Shown here: piece by piece, positions 56,095 to 64,000 of the stretch
How positions within the stretch are numbered: position 1 is the stretch's first letter
Layout: each line of letters starts with the position of its first letter
DNA from: Azospirillum melinis
Lineage (GTDB): Bacteria > Pseudomonadota > Alphaproteobacteria > Azospirillales > Azospirillaceae
Assembly: GCF_013340935.1 (NCBI RefSeq)
Contig: NZ_WHOS01000010.1
Span: 108,704-172,703 of the forward strand
Direction: 5' to 3'
Length of the DNA: 64,000 nt
Translations under genes and position numbers: made by a program
The notes under the pieces: generated by a model
The model's input: only the letters and a program-made list of their open reading frames with translations
The model's database searches: none
What the model was told of the DNA's origin: nothing

Positions 56095-56465
56095 GGAACG
56101 AGGTCCTGAAGGGTGAAGGGAAAGCCGGTCGGGAAGACATGGCGCCCGTCCGGTCCCAGCGGCAGCGGATCGACCCGCAGCGCGGCGTCCACCGGCAGCG
56201 GCCCGTAGAGGTGCGGGAACAGCTGGCCGCCGCGCGACGGCTCCCAGCGCAGGGCATCGCCCAGCCGGTCGGCGTCCACCGTCAGCAGCAGCAGGCCATC
56301 CTGGCCGGCGCGGTGCTTGGCCGCACTCTCCACCACCTGTGCGGCGGTCGAGAAATGGATGAAGCCGTCCTGGACGTCCTGGGACGAGCCGGGGTAGCGG
56401 CCGGCCGGGCGGGCGGCGTCCCACTCGTCCGCGCGGCACATGTGGTGAATGATTCGGTCGGTCAT
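56091..56465 (-). CDS. DUF952 protein
   Basis: 124 residues. The whole protein is one DUF952 domain: IIHHMCRADEWDAARPAGRY, the signature DGFIHFSTAAQV, LLLTVDADRLGDALRWEPSRGG and FPHLYGPLPVDAAL. Family function unknown; it is frequently fused or adjacent to pyrD in alphaproteobacteria, and here it is coupled to pyrD by a 4-base GTGA overlap. Confidence 0.92.
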   Translation of the reverse strand: MTDRIIHHMCRADEWDAARPAGRYPGSSQDVQDGFIHFSTAAQVVESAAKHRAGQDGLLLLTVDADRLGDALRWEPSRGGQLFPHLYGPLPVDAALRVDPLPLGPDGRHVFPTGFPFTLQDLVP

Positions 56466-56808
56466 GACGGTCGGACACTAACGCAATGCATGCCCAGCGG
56501 CCAGAGACCTCGAAGCCGCAGCTTGGCCGTAACGGGCCGCAGCCCGCGGATCGCGACCGGCGGCACAACGCAAGATCGACTCCCCGATTGCAATTCCGCA
56601 CGCTTCGCGCGTTGCATTTTGCAAAGCACACTCGAAACTATTCGGCATTTTGCGGGTATTTTTGAAATTCGGCGGCGGCATTCGCCACCGGATTATGGGA
56701 ATTGCCTGCTCACCCCCCTTGAATCGCCCGGGATTCCTGGATTTGGGCCGCCTCAGGCGGTTGGCACTGCTTTTGCTGTGACAGAAGCAAGTCAACGGAG
56801 GACCCGCC
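56466..56808. other. Intergenic region between DUF952 and the phage-side small ORF
   Basis: 343 bases, A/T-richer than surroundings at 56580-56700. GATTGCAATTC, TTGCATTTTGCAAAG and a short GGCGGCGGCATTCGCC hairpin are seen. No tRNA or attachment-site repeat was recognised, although this is where a prophage boundary would be expected. Confidence 0.5.
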
Positions 56809-57027
56809 ATGAACGCCATCTCCATGAGCCTGCTGAAGAAGACCTCGTCCTGCGAAACGGATCTGGGCGCGTCGGTCACCGCCATGGGCGCGCTGTGCGA
56901 GCCGGGTCAGACCGCGGTCCCGCTGAAGCCGAGCGCCACCATGCTGGCGGCGGGTGCGCGGGCCGGCGGCGTGTCGGTCGAAATCGCCTGGAAGATCTAC
57001 CAGGCGATGATCCACCACGCCGACTGA
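56809..57027 (+). CDS. Small hypothetical protein (72 aa)
   Basis: 72 residues with an excellent ribosome-binding site (GGAGGA, 6 bases before ATG). The sequence is Ala/Met/Ser-rich: NAISMSLLKKTSSCETDLGAS, TAMGALCEPGQTAVPLKPSATMLAAGARAGGVSVEIAWKIYQAMIHHAD. Two cysteines, no membrane span, possibly a short helix-turn-helix near the C-terminus (SVEIAWKIYQAMI). It is transcribed against the adjacent phage block. No family recognised; it might be a small regulator. Confidence 0.6.
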   Translation: MNAISMSLLKKTSSCETDLGASVTAMGALCEPGQTAVPLKPSATMLAAGARAGGVSVEIAWKIYQAMIHHAD

Positions 57028-57041
57028 CCCGGCTTTTCCAG

Positions 57042-57362
57042 TCAGCGCCGTCCGCCTTCGAACGGCATGAAGCCCGAATCGAGCTTGGTCTCTATCCGCA
57101 GCAGATGGTCGGTCAGACGCTGCTCGACGTCCTTGAGCGTCGCGAAGGAGACATAGGTCTTCGCGACCTCCAGCTTGTATGCGGCAAGGCTCTCGCGCAC
57201 CTGCGCCTGGGCCTCCTCCGCCCGGTCGCGCAGATCGTCCAGCGCGCTGTCCGCATCCTTGCGCACCCGCGCGATCAGCCAGAACAGCCCGCCCATCGCC
57301 GGCAATTCGACGGCGGTGATCCACCAGGCGAGATCCAGGCCTGCGGTCAGGGACTCATGCAT
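57042..57362 (-). CDS. Small membrane/coiled-coil protein at the end of the phage block
   Basis: 106 residues (GGGAG 6 bases upstream). One membrane span (about 10-32, LAWWITAVELPAMGGLFWLIARV) is followed by a coiled coil (about 35-95, ADSALDDLRDRAEEAQAQV, LKDVEQRLTDHLLRIETKLD). The position beyond the large terminase is where lysis or spanin-type genes lie in T7-like phages, and the topology would suit such a role or a holin accessory. No lipobox partner is present, so the assignment stays open. Confidence 0.65.
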   Translation of the reverse strand: MHESLTAGLDLAWWITAVELPAMGGLFWLIARVRKDADSALDDLRDRAEEAQAQVRESLAAYKLEVAKTYVSFATLKDVEQRLTDHLLRIETKLDSGFMPFEGGRR

Positions 57363-57396
57363 CGGGGTCTCCCGTTCGTGTTGATGTGGAAACGAT

Positions 57397-58923
57397 TCAA
57401 AGCTCCCAGTCCGCCGGAGCCACCACGGCACCCGCACCGCGCCAGTCGGGGCGGCGTTCGGGTGCCGTGGTGCTGCGGTCGAAGCGGCAAGGTTCGGCGC
57501 CCAGGCAGCCGGCCACCGCGTCCAGCCCGTCGTCGGGCCCGCGATAGCGGCCGTCCGGGCGCCAGTCACGCATTTCGCGGATCAGCGGCGTTTGCCAGAC
57601 CTGCCGGTGGGCCAGCAGGCGGCGGTCGGCCAGCAGGGCGTCGAAGGCCTTGATGATGCGCGCCGCCTTGGGCGTGCGGCTGTTCTGCTCGACCACCCCT
57701 GCGGCCAGCCGGTCGTCGCGCAGCCGCTTGCGCAGCAGTCCGGGCAGGAAACGGCCGAGACCGTTGATCTCGATATGGACCGCCGGCAGATGGTTGTCGG
57801 CCAGGAAGCGGGAGACCTGCATGCATTGCTGGTCGGCCTCCGTCTCCTCCGCCCTGGGATCGACGGACAGATACAGCACCCGGTGCAGGTAGAAGCGCTC
57901 GTTCTCCCCGGCGAAGACGGCGGCGACCACGCTGCCGTCACCGCCTTTGGACCTGCCGTCCCCCTCCCCCGCCGGCCGGGCGAAAGCCGGATCCCACCAG
58001 CAGGTGGCGGAGACCAGCTTCACCCCGTCCAGCGTCAGCACCGCGCGCCCCAGCGCCTCGCGATACTCCAGCTCCGCGTCGTAGCGGCCGAGCTTTTCGA
58101 CATTCAGCACCCCGTCGGTGACGCTGACCGGGCGCAGCAGCATCTGGCTGGTGAACTTGTTGGGACCGGTCGATTTGCGGATGCGGGCGACATGCGCCTC
58201 GCCGAAGCGCTCCTTCCAGGTATAGCTGCGGTTGCCCTCGGCATCCTCCGTGTAAACGGGCAGGACCAGCCGCTCGAACCCGTCCAGGAAAGGCGGACTG
58301 CCGTCGTCGCTCTCCCCGGCATAGAGGCTGTCCTGCGCATGCGGCGTGCCGACATAGAGCTGCGTTCCGCCCGGCACCAGCACATACTCCAGTTCCGACA
58401 GACGTTCGCGCAGGGCCGCGCGCTTCACCGCGGTGTCGGCGTTGCGCGGCACCTCCACGTCGTCGCAGATCACCACGTCGGCGCGGCTGCCGGTGATGTT
58501 GCCGCCGATGCCGGCCGCTGCCATCGACGGGTCGCGCAGTTCCATCGGCCGCACCACGGTGAAGCGGTCGGCCGCCCACTGGTCCCGCTCTTTCGCCGAA
58601 GGCTTCAGGTGGCTGCAATCGGGATGGCGTTCCAGGATGCGCTTGACGTTGCGCACCATCTTCATCGCCAGCTTCAGGTCGGCGGCCAGCACCAGCAGCC
58701 GCCGGTTGGGATCGCGCAGCAGCAGCCAGGCCGCGAACAGCCCGACCAGCGTCGATTTGCCGGAGCCGCGGAAGGCCATCAGCAGCATGCGCCGGTTCTG
58801 TCCGGCCATATGATCCTCCAGCCAGCCGGCCATCCGCGCATGGTGGGCGGGGGTCTTCAGCTCCACCATGGCGTTCCAGCCCTGGACGAAGGCGCGAAAC
58901 CCGTCGTCGTGCTTCTCCTTCAT
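57397..58923 (-). CDS. Phage terminase large subunit
   Basis: 508 residues. ATPase: Walker A LLMAFRGSGKSTL (about 48-60), Walker B ADVVICDDVEVP, motif III-like LVPGGTQLYVGTPH. The C-terminal nuclease domain has ATCWWDPAFARP and GDGSVVAAVFAGENERFYLHRVLYL, with conserved acidic residues, ending in GPDDGLDAVAGCL. It packages DNA into procapsids. The length and motif style fit T7-like/podovirus terminases. It overlaps the tail-fibre gene by 4 bases (ATGA). No small-terminase gene was identified. Confidence 0.9.
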   Translation of the reverse strand: MKEKHDDGFRAFVQGWNAMVELKTPAHHARMAGWLEDHMAGQNRRMLLMAFRGSGKSTLVGLFAAWLLLRDPNRRLLVLAADLKLAMKMVRNVKRILERHPDCSHLKPSAKERDQWAADRFTVVRPMELRDPSMAAAGIGGNITGSRADVVICDDVEVPRNADTAVKRAALRERLSELEYVLVPGGTQLYVGTPHAQDSLYAGESDDGSPPFLDGFERLVLPVYTEDAEGNRSYTWKERFGEAHVARIRKSTGPNKFTSQMLLRPVSVTDGVLNVEKLGRYDAELEYREALGRAVLTLDGVKLVSATCWWDPAFARPAGEGDGRSKGGDGSVVAAVFAGENERFYLHRVLYLSVDPRAEETEADQQCMQVSRFLADNHLPAVHIEINGLGRFLPGLLRKRLRDDRLAAGVVEQNSRTPKAARIIKAFDALLADRRLLAHRQVWQTPLIREMRDWRPDGRYRGPDDGLDAVAGCLGAEPCRFDRSTTAPERRPDWRGAGAVVAPADWEL

Positions 58924-60950
58924 GGATTCCGCCCCAGGATGTGCCAGCCGGCACCGTTCGACATCGTCGTCACCGCATGGCCCTGCGCGGACAGCGCGAT
59001 GGCCTCACTGTCCGGCCCGCCGCCGCCGGCCTGGGTGACGGTGACGCGGTTGCCGCCGGTGTCGGACTTCTTGATGGTGACCGTGCGGCCGACCGCATGC
59101 GGGGCCGAGGGCGCCGGCAGGCGCACCTCCACCGCCCCGTTCCAGGCGCTGACCAGATAGAGCTGCTGGTTCAGGTCCGGTTCGAACAGGCCGGGAGCCT
59201 CATGATAACGGGCGTTGGCGGGAGGGTTGTTGCCACCGACGATCCACCAGCCGGCCCCGTTCGACACCAGCGTCACGAAGTCGTAGCGGTTGCCCAGCGA
59301 CAGCACCCGCCCGTCGGGCCCCGGCCCGCCGGTCTCGGTCACCGTCAGAGGGTTGGTCGACGCATCCGTGCGCTTGATCGTCACCGCATGGCCGTTGACA
59401 TCCTCGGCCTTGGGGAGCCGCAACTCCACCGCCCCGGCATAGGCGCTGGCCAGATAGACCGAACTGGTCAGGTCCAGCGCCACCACGCCACCCCCGGCCG
59501 GCTCGACATATTCGGTGTCGTAGCGCAGCGCCTCCACCACCAGTTCGGTGATGCGGCTGCGCTGAAGCCGGTTCTTCTCCGGATAGCCGGCATTGACCGC
59601 TGTATAGCGCCCGCCGGACCGGTCGAGGATCGCCGGACCGGCTGCGGCGGAGAACAGGTTGACGACCGCCGTCTCCACCGACCCGGCGTCCAGCTGCAGG
59701 TTCGGCAGGGCGCCCAGCGATTCGGCGTAGAAATTCACGATCAGCGTCTTGTCGGTGACCGCGCCGACACGGAAGCAGGCTTCCGCCTCGGGCCACAGGT
59801 TGGCCTCGCAGTCGAAGAAGGCGTTGTTGAAGCGCCCCTGCTCGACGAAGAAGCCGCAGCCACTCATCGGCGCCGACAGCGAATAGACCCGCACGGCCTG
59901 GAAGCGGTTGGCGTTCGGCGTGTCGCCCGCCCCCGTCCGCGTCAGCCACACCCCATGGCGCGACGGGCGCGCCACCAGCACGCGGGCGATGTTGTTCCAA
60001 TAGCAGGGCAGGTTCGGATCGGTGTGGCCGTCGAAGACCAGCCCCACCTCCGGCTCCCACAGCGTCAGGTCGGTCAGGCAGTTCTGCACGCAAGCGCCGT
60101 CGCGTCCGAACAGGCGCACCGCGGCTTTCCCCTGCTCCAGCCGCAGGCCCGACAGGGTGGCGTAGCCGTCCGGCAGATGGATCAGGTCGAAGCCGTTCGA
60201 CGCCCCCCGGATCACCGACGCCTGCCCCGCCCCATACAGCGTCTGGCCATGGCCGAGCGTCAGCGTGTTGGCGATGCGGTAGCTGCCCGGCGGTACGAAC
60301 ACCGCACGGGCGGAGGTCAGCGCCGCCTGCAAGGCCAGCGTGTCATCGACCAGCCCGTCGCCCACCGCGCCGAAATCCTTCACCGACACGAGATCGGCCA
60401 GCTTGTCGCGCACCGGCCGGGCGGTGGCCCCGGCCCCCGGCGGCACATAGGTCGCCAGCGCCTCCTCGTCCACCGGCGGGCGGATCGTCGGGTTGCCGGC
60501 GCTGTCGAAGGCCAGCAGCTTGCCCCGGCGCAAGGCCCGCTCCGGCAGCAGGGGGGAGGCCGGCAGGTCGCTGTCGCCATAGCGCAGCATCAGCTCCTGA
60601 TCGCCCGCCACCTGCTGGAGCATGGCCGTCAGCCGGTCCAGCTCGCCGTTGAGGGCGGCGGCCGGCAGCGGCCCGCTCTCGCCGAAATCGCTGCGCCGTT
60701 CGACGGGCAGCCGCCGGCGCAGCAGCACGACGGTACCCTCGGCCGGTGCGGCTGCAAAGGTCACCGCCCCGCCCGCGGTCGCACCGGCTCCGCTGACCGC
60801 ATAGCCGGTGCTCTGGACGGCCGCGCCCAGAAAGACTTGGAGATCCTCGGCGGCAAAGATCGGGAACGGGTAGGTGAAGACCCGCTGCAGGCCGTCGGCA
60901 AGGTACTGTACCCGCGGCGTTCCGCGCGGGATGAGAAGCGGCGTGGACAT
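58920..60950 (-). CDS. Podovirus-type tail fibre with beta-helix and twin C-terminal repeats
   Basis: 676 residues. Residues about 10-150 resemble the T7 tail-fibre N-terminal domain that docks to the tail (YLADGLQRVFTYPFPIFAAEDLQVFLG). VSVKDFGAVGDGLVDDTLALQ at about 189-209 starts a pectate-lyase-type parallel beta-helix running to about 470, the usual receptor-binding or depolymerase part. The C-terminus has two copies of a roughly 75-residue unit (about 500-580 and 600-676), each with GAVEvRLP, GxxVTIKrxD, VTVTxxGGxGPD and SNGAGWxIxG. It would recognise or degrade surface polysaccharide. It is coupled to the terminase gene. Confidence 0.88.
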   Translation of the reverse strand: MSTPLLIPRGTPRVQYLADGLQRVFTYPFPIFAAEDLQVFLGAAVQSTGYAVSGAGATAGGAVTFAAAPAEGTVVLLRRRLPVERRSDFGESGPLPAAALNGELDRLTAMLQQVAGDQELMLRYGDSDLPASPLLPERALRRGKLLAFDSAGNPTIRPPVDEEALATYVPPGAGATARPVRDKLADLVSVKDFGAVGDGLVDDTLALQAALTSARAVFVPPGSYRIANTLTLGHGQTLYGAGQASVIRGASNGFDLIHLPDGYATLSGLRLEQGKAAVRLFGRDGACVQNCLTDLTLWEPEVGLVFDGHTDPNLPCYWNNIARVLVARPSRHGVWLTRTGAGDTPNANRFQAVRVYSLSAPMSGCGFFVEQGRFNNAFFDCEANLWPEAEACFRVGAVTDKTLIVNFYAESLGALPNLQLDAGSVETAVVNLFSAAAGPAILDRSGGRYTAVNAGYPEKNRLQRSRITELVVEALRYDTEYVEPAGGGVVALDLTSSVYLASAYAGAVELRLPKAEDVNGHAVTIKRTDASTNPLTVTETGGPGPDGRVLSLGNRYDFVTLVSNGAGWWIVGGNNPPANARYHEAPGLFEPDLNQQLYLVSAWNGAVEVRLPAPSAPHAVGRTVTIKKSDTGGNRVTVTQAGGGGPDSEAIALSAQGHAVTTMSNGAGWHILGRNP

Positions 60951-60980
60951 CGGGGGGTCTCCGGGCGGTGGAGCCGTTCC

Positions 60981-61787
60981 TCAAAAGAACTTGCTCATGT
61001 ATTCCAGTCGCTGACGGTCGGCGAGTTGCGACAACTCCAGCAGGTTGCGGCGCTTGGCATCGTCCAGCCCCTGCTGGATGGCGGCGCGCTTCAGCTGGTC
61101 GGTCGCCTGGGCGTCCTTGCGCTCGGTTTCGCTGGAGTTGGTCAGACCCAGCAGGATCGCCTCGCCCGACCCGTCCTGGGCGGTGACGCCACGCGCCCCC
61201 AACCCGGCGCGGGTCTTGCTGACCGCCTGACGCAGTGCCGCCAGCCGCCGCTGTTCGGCGGCATCCGCCGCAGCGGTCAGCTGGGCGAGCTGGGTCTGCG
61301 CATCGGTCTCCTTGGCGCGGACGGCCTCCTCCTGGCCGGCGCGCAGCTGCGCCAGCGTCTGCTCCTGGGCTCCGCGGAAATCGTCCATCTCCTTGGCCCG
61401 CGCCGCCGCCGCGGCCGCCGCCGCGGTTTCGTCCTTCTGGCGCTGAAGCTCCTGCTCCTGTTGACGCAACTCGGCGTCATGCGCCCACTGGCGGGCCTGC
61501 GCCTCGGCCTCCAGCTGGGCCTGCTGCTGGCGGGCCGTCGCCGCCGCCTGGACGCTGCGCTCGGCCGCCGCAGCCTCCTCGCGGTATTTCTGTTCCAGCG
61601 CCGCCTGCGCGGCTGCGGCCTGCGCCGCATCCTGCTGGCGCTTGTAGTCGAGTTCAGCCGCGGCCTGCTGTGCGGAAGCCTGTTGGGCTGCGGCACTGGA
61701 TTGGCTTGCAGTGGCATTGCGCACGGTGCCGATGACGGAGTTCGCCAGCGGCAGCGCCGTGGTCACGAGGGGAGTGATTCCACCCAT
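60981..61787 (-). CDS. Phage coiled-coil structural protein
   Basis: 268 residues. A short hydrophobic N-terminus (GGITPLVTTALPLANSVIG) is followed by some 150 residues of uninterrupted Ala/Gln/Glu-rich coiled coil (QQASAQQAAAELDYKRQQD, AQLEAEAQARQWAHDAELR, and so on). A less regular C-terminus follows (TRAGLGARGVTAQDGSGEAILLG, LSQLADRQRLEYMSKFF). Its place between nozzle and fibre is where internal virion proteins lie in T7-like genomes; RAGLGARGV is a motif often seen in such proteins. Its start overlaps the nozzle stop by one base (TGATG). Confidence 0.75.
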   Translation of the reverse strand: MGGITPLVTTALPLANSVIGTVRNATASQSSAAAQQASAQQAAAELDYKRQQDAAQAAAAQAALEQKYREEAAAAERSVQAAATARQQQAQLEAEAQARQWAHDAELRQQEQELQRQKDETAAAAAAAARAKEMDDFRGAQEQTLAQLRAGQEEAVRAKETDAQTQLAQLTAAADAAEQRRLAALRQAVSKTRAGLGARGVTAQDGSGEAILLGLTNSSETERKDAQATDQLKRAAIQQGLDDAKRRNLLELSQLADRQRLEYMSKFF

Positions 61788-63685
61788 CAGTCATTCACCT
61801 TCAGTTCCATGGTCACGGAAAGCAGCGTGAAAGGCAGCGGCGCATCCTGTTCGATGCGCCACAGCGGGACATCGGTGTCGTGGCGCCAGCCGAGCGCCCG
61901 CAGCCGGCGGTCGCCCGACACCCGCGGCGGCACCCCGCCGGCCGGTTGCGGCCCCAGCCGGTGAAGCGGAAGTTCCTGCAACCCGCGCCCCAGATCGACG
62001 CGCAGCGCCGCCGTCTCCTCCAGCCGGAAGGTGACGGCAACCAGCCGGACGATGTCGGCCCCGGTCGCCTGCCCCAGCAGGTTGGGCGGCAGCGGTTCGA
62101 TCCGGTGGGTGTAGGGCAGTCCGATCTCGACCTTGCGGGCCGGCGGGTCGAGCGTGACGCTGCCGGCCTGGACGGTGGCGGGGTTGCGGATCACACCATC
62201 GGCGACGACGGCGACCGTCCGCCCTTCCAGATGCGCCAGCCCGCCCCAGACGGCGGCTGCCTCACCCCGCTCCGCCGTGACGGCGGTGTCGAGGTTCAGC
62301 GCATCGTCGAACCGCTCGACGGTCCACACGCCCCGCCGCTCCACCAGCGTGTAGACCTCGTCCCCCACCGCAGCGACGGAACGCACCGCCCCGTCGGTCT
62401 CCAGCAGGGTCCAGGCGGTGACATCCTCCGCCCGATAGGCGGTCAGCGCCCCCAGCGTGCCGTCCTCCATCGCGACGAACAGCAGCCGGCGGTTCTGGTC
62501 GTAATCCTGGTCGCGCGGCCCGGCCATCAGATGGCGGGCCAGCAGGGCGAGGTCGTTCGCCTGATAGGCCGCCTCGGTGTCGGTGTAGAGGAACTCGCGG
62601 ATTTCGCGCCGGTTGCGCGGCACGAACAGCGTCGCCCCCTCGACATCGCGCGGCGGGATGGCGCGGTCCATCGGCGAGCCGATGCGCGTCTGCCGGTTGA
62701 CCTGCATGCTCTGCGGGGTCAGCGGGTCGCCGGTCACCATATACTCGGCGCCCGAGGTGAAGATCTGCAGATGCCGGCCGGAGAAGACGGCGCGCACCGC
62801 ATTGACCTGATCGGACAGAATGCCGAACTCGATGGCCTGATCGTCCAGCCCCTCGCCCAGATCGAAATTCCAGATCTGGGCGGACCGCGACAGCCACAGT
62901 CGGTTGGGCAGGTCGCGCGACCCGCCGATCACCAGCCGGTCCTGATGGAAGGCCGCCGACACCGGCCAGCCGCGATAGGCCGAGAAAGCCTGCTCCTCCC
63001 AAGCCGTCGTCGGCTGGGTGTCGACCAGCGTCTCCTTCACCGTGGCATTGACCTGGGTGGCCGACACCACGCCGGTCACCAGCAACTGCTTGCCCTTGAT
63101 GCGGATCCGGGTGCCGTCCTGGCGCGGATCGAAGACGGAAGCCGACGCGGTGACCGTGATCGCCCCAGTGGTGCCGGACGGCGTCAGCGTCACCGCCGGA
63201 TCGCCGAAGCGGTGGAAGGGGATGCGCACCAGCTCGCCCTCGACCGCGAAGGCCCAGTCCGACAGCGTCCAGCCGCCATCGTCGCTGCGCGTCAGCTTGC
63301 GCGGCGGCAAATCGGGATGGCAGACCAGCAGCGTGTCGGCGCTCTGCGTCCAGGTGATCTGCGCCAGTTGCGTCAACGTCCAGGGGGCGGAGACCGACGC
63401 CAGCCGGGTGCCGCCCTGGAACACGTCGATCCAACGGTCGGTGAAGACCAGCAGATAGGTCTGCTCGGCATTGCGCTCGAACGACACCAGCCGCCCGTCG
63501 CCACGCGCCAGCGCGGTGAAGGCCAGCCCCGACCGCCGCGTCACCCCGCCGGTCGGGTCGATGAACAGGTTGCGCAGAGCCAGCGCGCCGTTGTCGTAGG
63601 CCTTGAGGTCGCCGCGCCCCAGCAGGCGGCGCGACACCTCGCCGGCGGTGAAGTTGGTCTTGACCTGATGCAGCCGTCCCATCAT
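61787..63685 (-). CDS. Phage tail nozzle protein (tail tubular protein B / stabilisation-like)
   Basis: 632 residues. The N-terminus KTNFTAGEVSRRLLGRGDLKAYDNGALALRNLFIDPTGGVTRRSGL (in part) is the hallmark of podovirus nozzle proteins, followed by YLLVFTDRWIDVFQGG and beta-rich repeats to the end (GRHLQIFTSGAEYMVTGDP, REFLYTDTEAAYQANDLALLARHLM). It forms the distal tail tube through which DNA leaves. It lies 10 bases after the adaptor gene and is coupled to the coiled-coil gene. Confidence 0.88.
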   Translation of the reverse strand: MMGRLHQVKTNFTAGEVSRRLLGRGDLKAYDNGALALRNLFIDPTGGVTRRSGLAFTALARGDGRLVSFERNAEQTYLLVFTDRWIDVFQGGTRLASVSAPWTLTQLAQITWTQSADTLLVCHPDLPPRKLTRSDDGGWTLSDWAFAVEGELVRIPFHRFGDPAVTLTPSGTTGAITVTASASVFDPRQDGTRIRIKGKQLLVTGVVSATQVNATVKETLVDTQPTTAWEEQAFSAYRGWPVSAAFHQDRLVIGGSRDLPNRLWLSRSAQIWNFDLGEGLDDQAIEFGILSDQVNAVRAVFSGRHLQIFTSGAEYMVTGDPLTPQSMQVNRQTRIGSPMDRAIPPRDVEGATLFVPRNRREIREFLYTDTEAAYQANDLALLARHLMAGPRDQDYDQNRRLLFVAMEDGTLGALTAYRAEDVTAWTLLETDGAVRSVAAVGDEVYTLVERRGVWTVERFDDALNLDTAVTAERGEAAAVWGGLAHLEGRTVAVVADGVIRNPATVQAGSVTLDPPARKVEIGLPYTHRIEPLPPNLLGQATGADIVRLVAVTFRLEETAALRVDLGRGLQELPLHRLGPQPAGGVPPRVSGDRRLRALGWRHDTDVPLWRIEQDAPLPFTLLSVTMELKVND

Positions 63686-63695
63686 GCCCTCCCCG

Positions 63696-64000
63696 TCAAG
63701 CTCGCGCGTCGATCAGGGTGAAGTCCTCGAAACCGGGCTGGCTGTCCTGCTGGGCGTCGATCTGGCGGGCGCGGCGGAACTCACTCTCGGCCTGCTGGGC
63801 CAGCAGTTCCGCCCGCGTCGAGCTTTCGGTCAGCGGGAGGCAGAACTCGGCAGCCAGCCGGGCGATCAGCGCTTGGTCGAAGAAGACGGGGAACTCCTCC
63901 TCCGCCGGGCGGCCGATGTAGGACAGGGTGACGGTGCCGGCATCGCACAGCAGCGTGCGGCCGACGATGCGGTAGGACAGGCCACGCCCCCGTCCCCCAC
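63696..64000 (-). CDS. Phage adaptor / tail tubular protein A-like, N-terminus beyond window
   Basis: 101 codons are visible up to the stop at 63696; the start lies past the right edge. The visible C-terminal part has TLLCDAGTVTLSYIGRPAEEEFPVFFDQALIARLAAEFCLP (in part) followed by a helical ERRARQ-like end (QQAESEFRRARQIDAQQDSQPGFEDF). That matches the C-terminal region of podovirus gp11/adaptor proteins, which bind beneath the portal and hold the nozzle. Gene order with the nozzle supports it. Confidence 0.75.
   Translation of the reverse strand, partial: GGRGRGLSYRIVGRTLLCDAGTVTLSYIGRPAEEEFPVFFDQALIARLAAEFCLPLTESSTRAELLAQQAESEFRRARQIDAQQDSQPGFEDFTLIDARA

Larger units (their letters stand above)
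57042..64000 (-). mobile_element. Podovirus-type prophage or phage-derived block (continues beyond right edge)
   Basis: Six minus-strand genes packed with 1-34 base gaps or overlaps: adaptor, nozzle, coiled-coil protein, tail fibre, large terminase, membrane protein. All visible frames are intact. The order follows the late region of T7-like phages but lacks recognisable gp15/gp16-size internal proteins, small terminase, holin and endolysin. No integrase or attachment repeat is visible on this side. Codon use matches the host, suggesting long residence. Whether it is a full prophage depends on sequence beyond 64000. Confidence 0.8.

Noticed and set aside
56095..56631. Possible 179-residue N-terminal extension of pyrD
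   Set aside because: It overlaps the DUF952 gene out of frame and lacks similarity to dihydroorotate dehydrogenase; GTG 56094 has a suitable ribosome-binding site.
58941..61964. 1007-codon open frame antisense to the tail fibre and coiled-coil genes
   Set aside because: No recognisable domain; the minus-strand genes carry clear phage signatures.

Overview
The window looks like chromosomal DNA of a high-GC free-living alphaproteobacterium of the Azospirillum / Rhodospirillales type. The basis is pervasive G/C third positions, the mix of transporters, hybrid kinases, BLUF and chemotaxis genes, and the character of the AcnA, Acs, ThrS and IF-3 proteins. No rRNA or tRNA gene, CRISPR array, transposase or IS element was seen. 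Codon use looks even throughout.

Left third (1-31102). The window opens with a truncated cupin protein, an OmpA-type protein, an orphan TRAP substrate-binding protein and two membrane-anchored coiled-coil proteins. Acetyl-CoA synthetase follows, then a house-cleaning run (NUDIX hydrolase, DEDDh exonuclease, YciI, EVE), a methyltransferase, signal peptidase I, aconitase and a hybrid histidine kinase. From 17132 to 28405 lies an envelope/stress district: an amidoligase with a class-I glutamine-amidotransferase-like partner, a phospholipase-D protein, a DUF4398/OmpA lipoprotein pair, DedA, NnrU, CBS, DUF2934, a double cold-shock protein with a DRGF-rich linker, small secreted proteins and an EamA exporter. 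A second hybrid kinase ends the section.

Middle (31241-49275): aromatic catabolism. A six-gene operon encodes a LIV-type ABC importer plus maleylacetoacetate isomerase. A second operon encodes homogentisate dioxygenase and fumarylacetoacetase, divergent from a MarR regulator. A third unit encodes a flavin hydroxylase with a 65-residue partner (DUF2783), resembling the MhaA/MhaB 3-hydroxyphenylacetate hydroxylase. PaaX and PaaY homologues lie among them. The same 14-bp palindrome (GTTTC-N4-GAAAC, at most one mismatch) sits 69-86 bp upstream of the start codons of all three units and of the MarR gene. I infer one MarR regulon: import, hydroxylation to homogentisate, ring cleavage, isomerisation, hydrolysis to fumarate and acetoacetate. 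Inserted between the importer and the hmg genes are a BLUF photoreceptor, an uncharacterised di-iron oxygenase with its own ferredoxin-reductase behind a perfect FNR-type box, and a chemoreceptor.

Right end (49393-64000). A secreted alpha/beta hydrolase carries a duplicated C-terminal domain. infC apparently starts at ATA. thrS, a TipF-like degenerate EAL protein, pyrD and DUF952 follow. The last 7 kb is a compact podovirus-type block on the minus strand: adaptor, nozzle, coiled-coil protein, beta-helix tail fibre, large terminase and a small membrane protein, running off the right edge.
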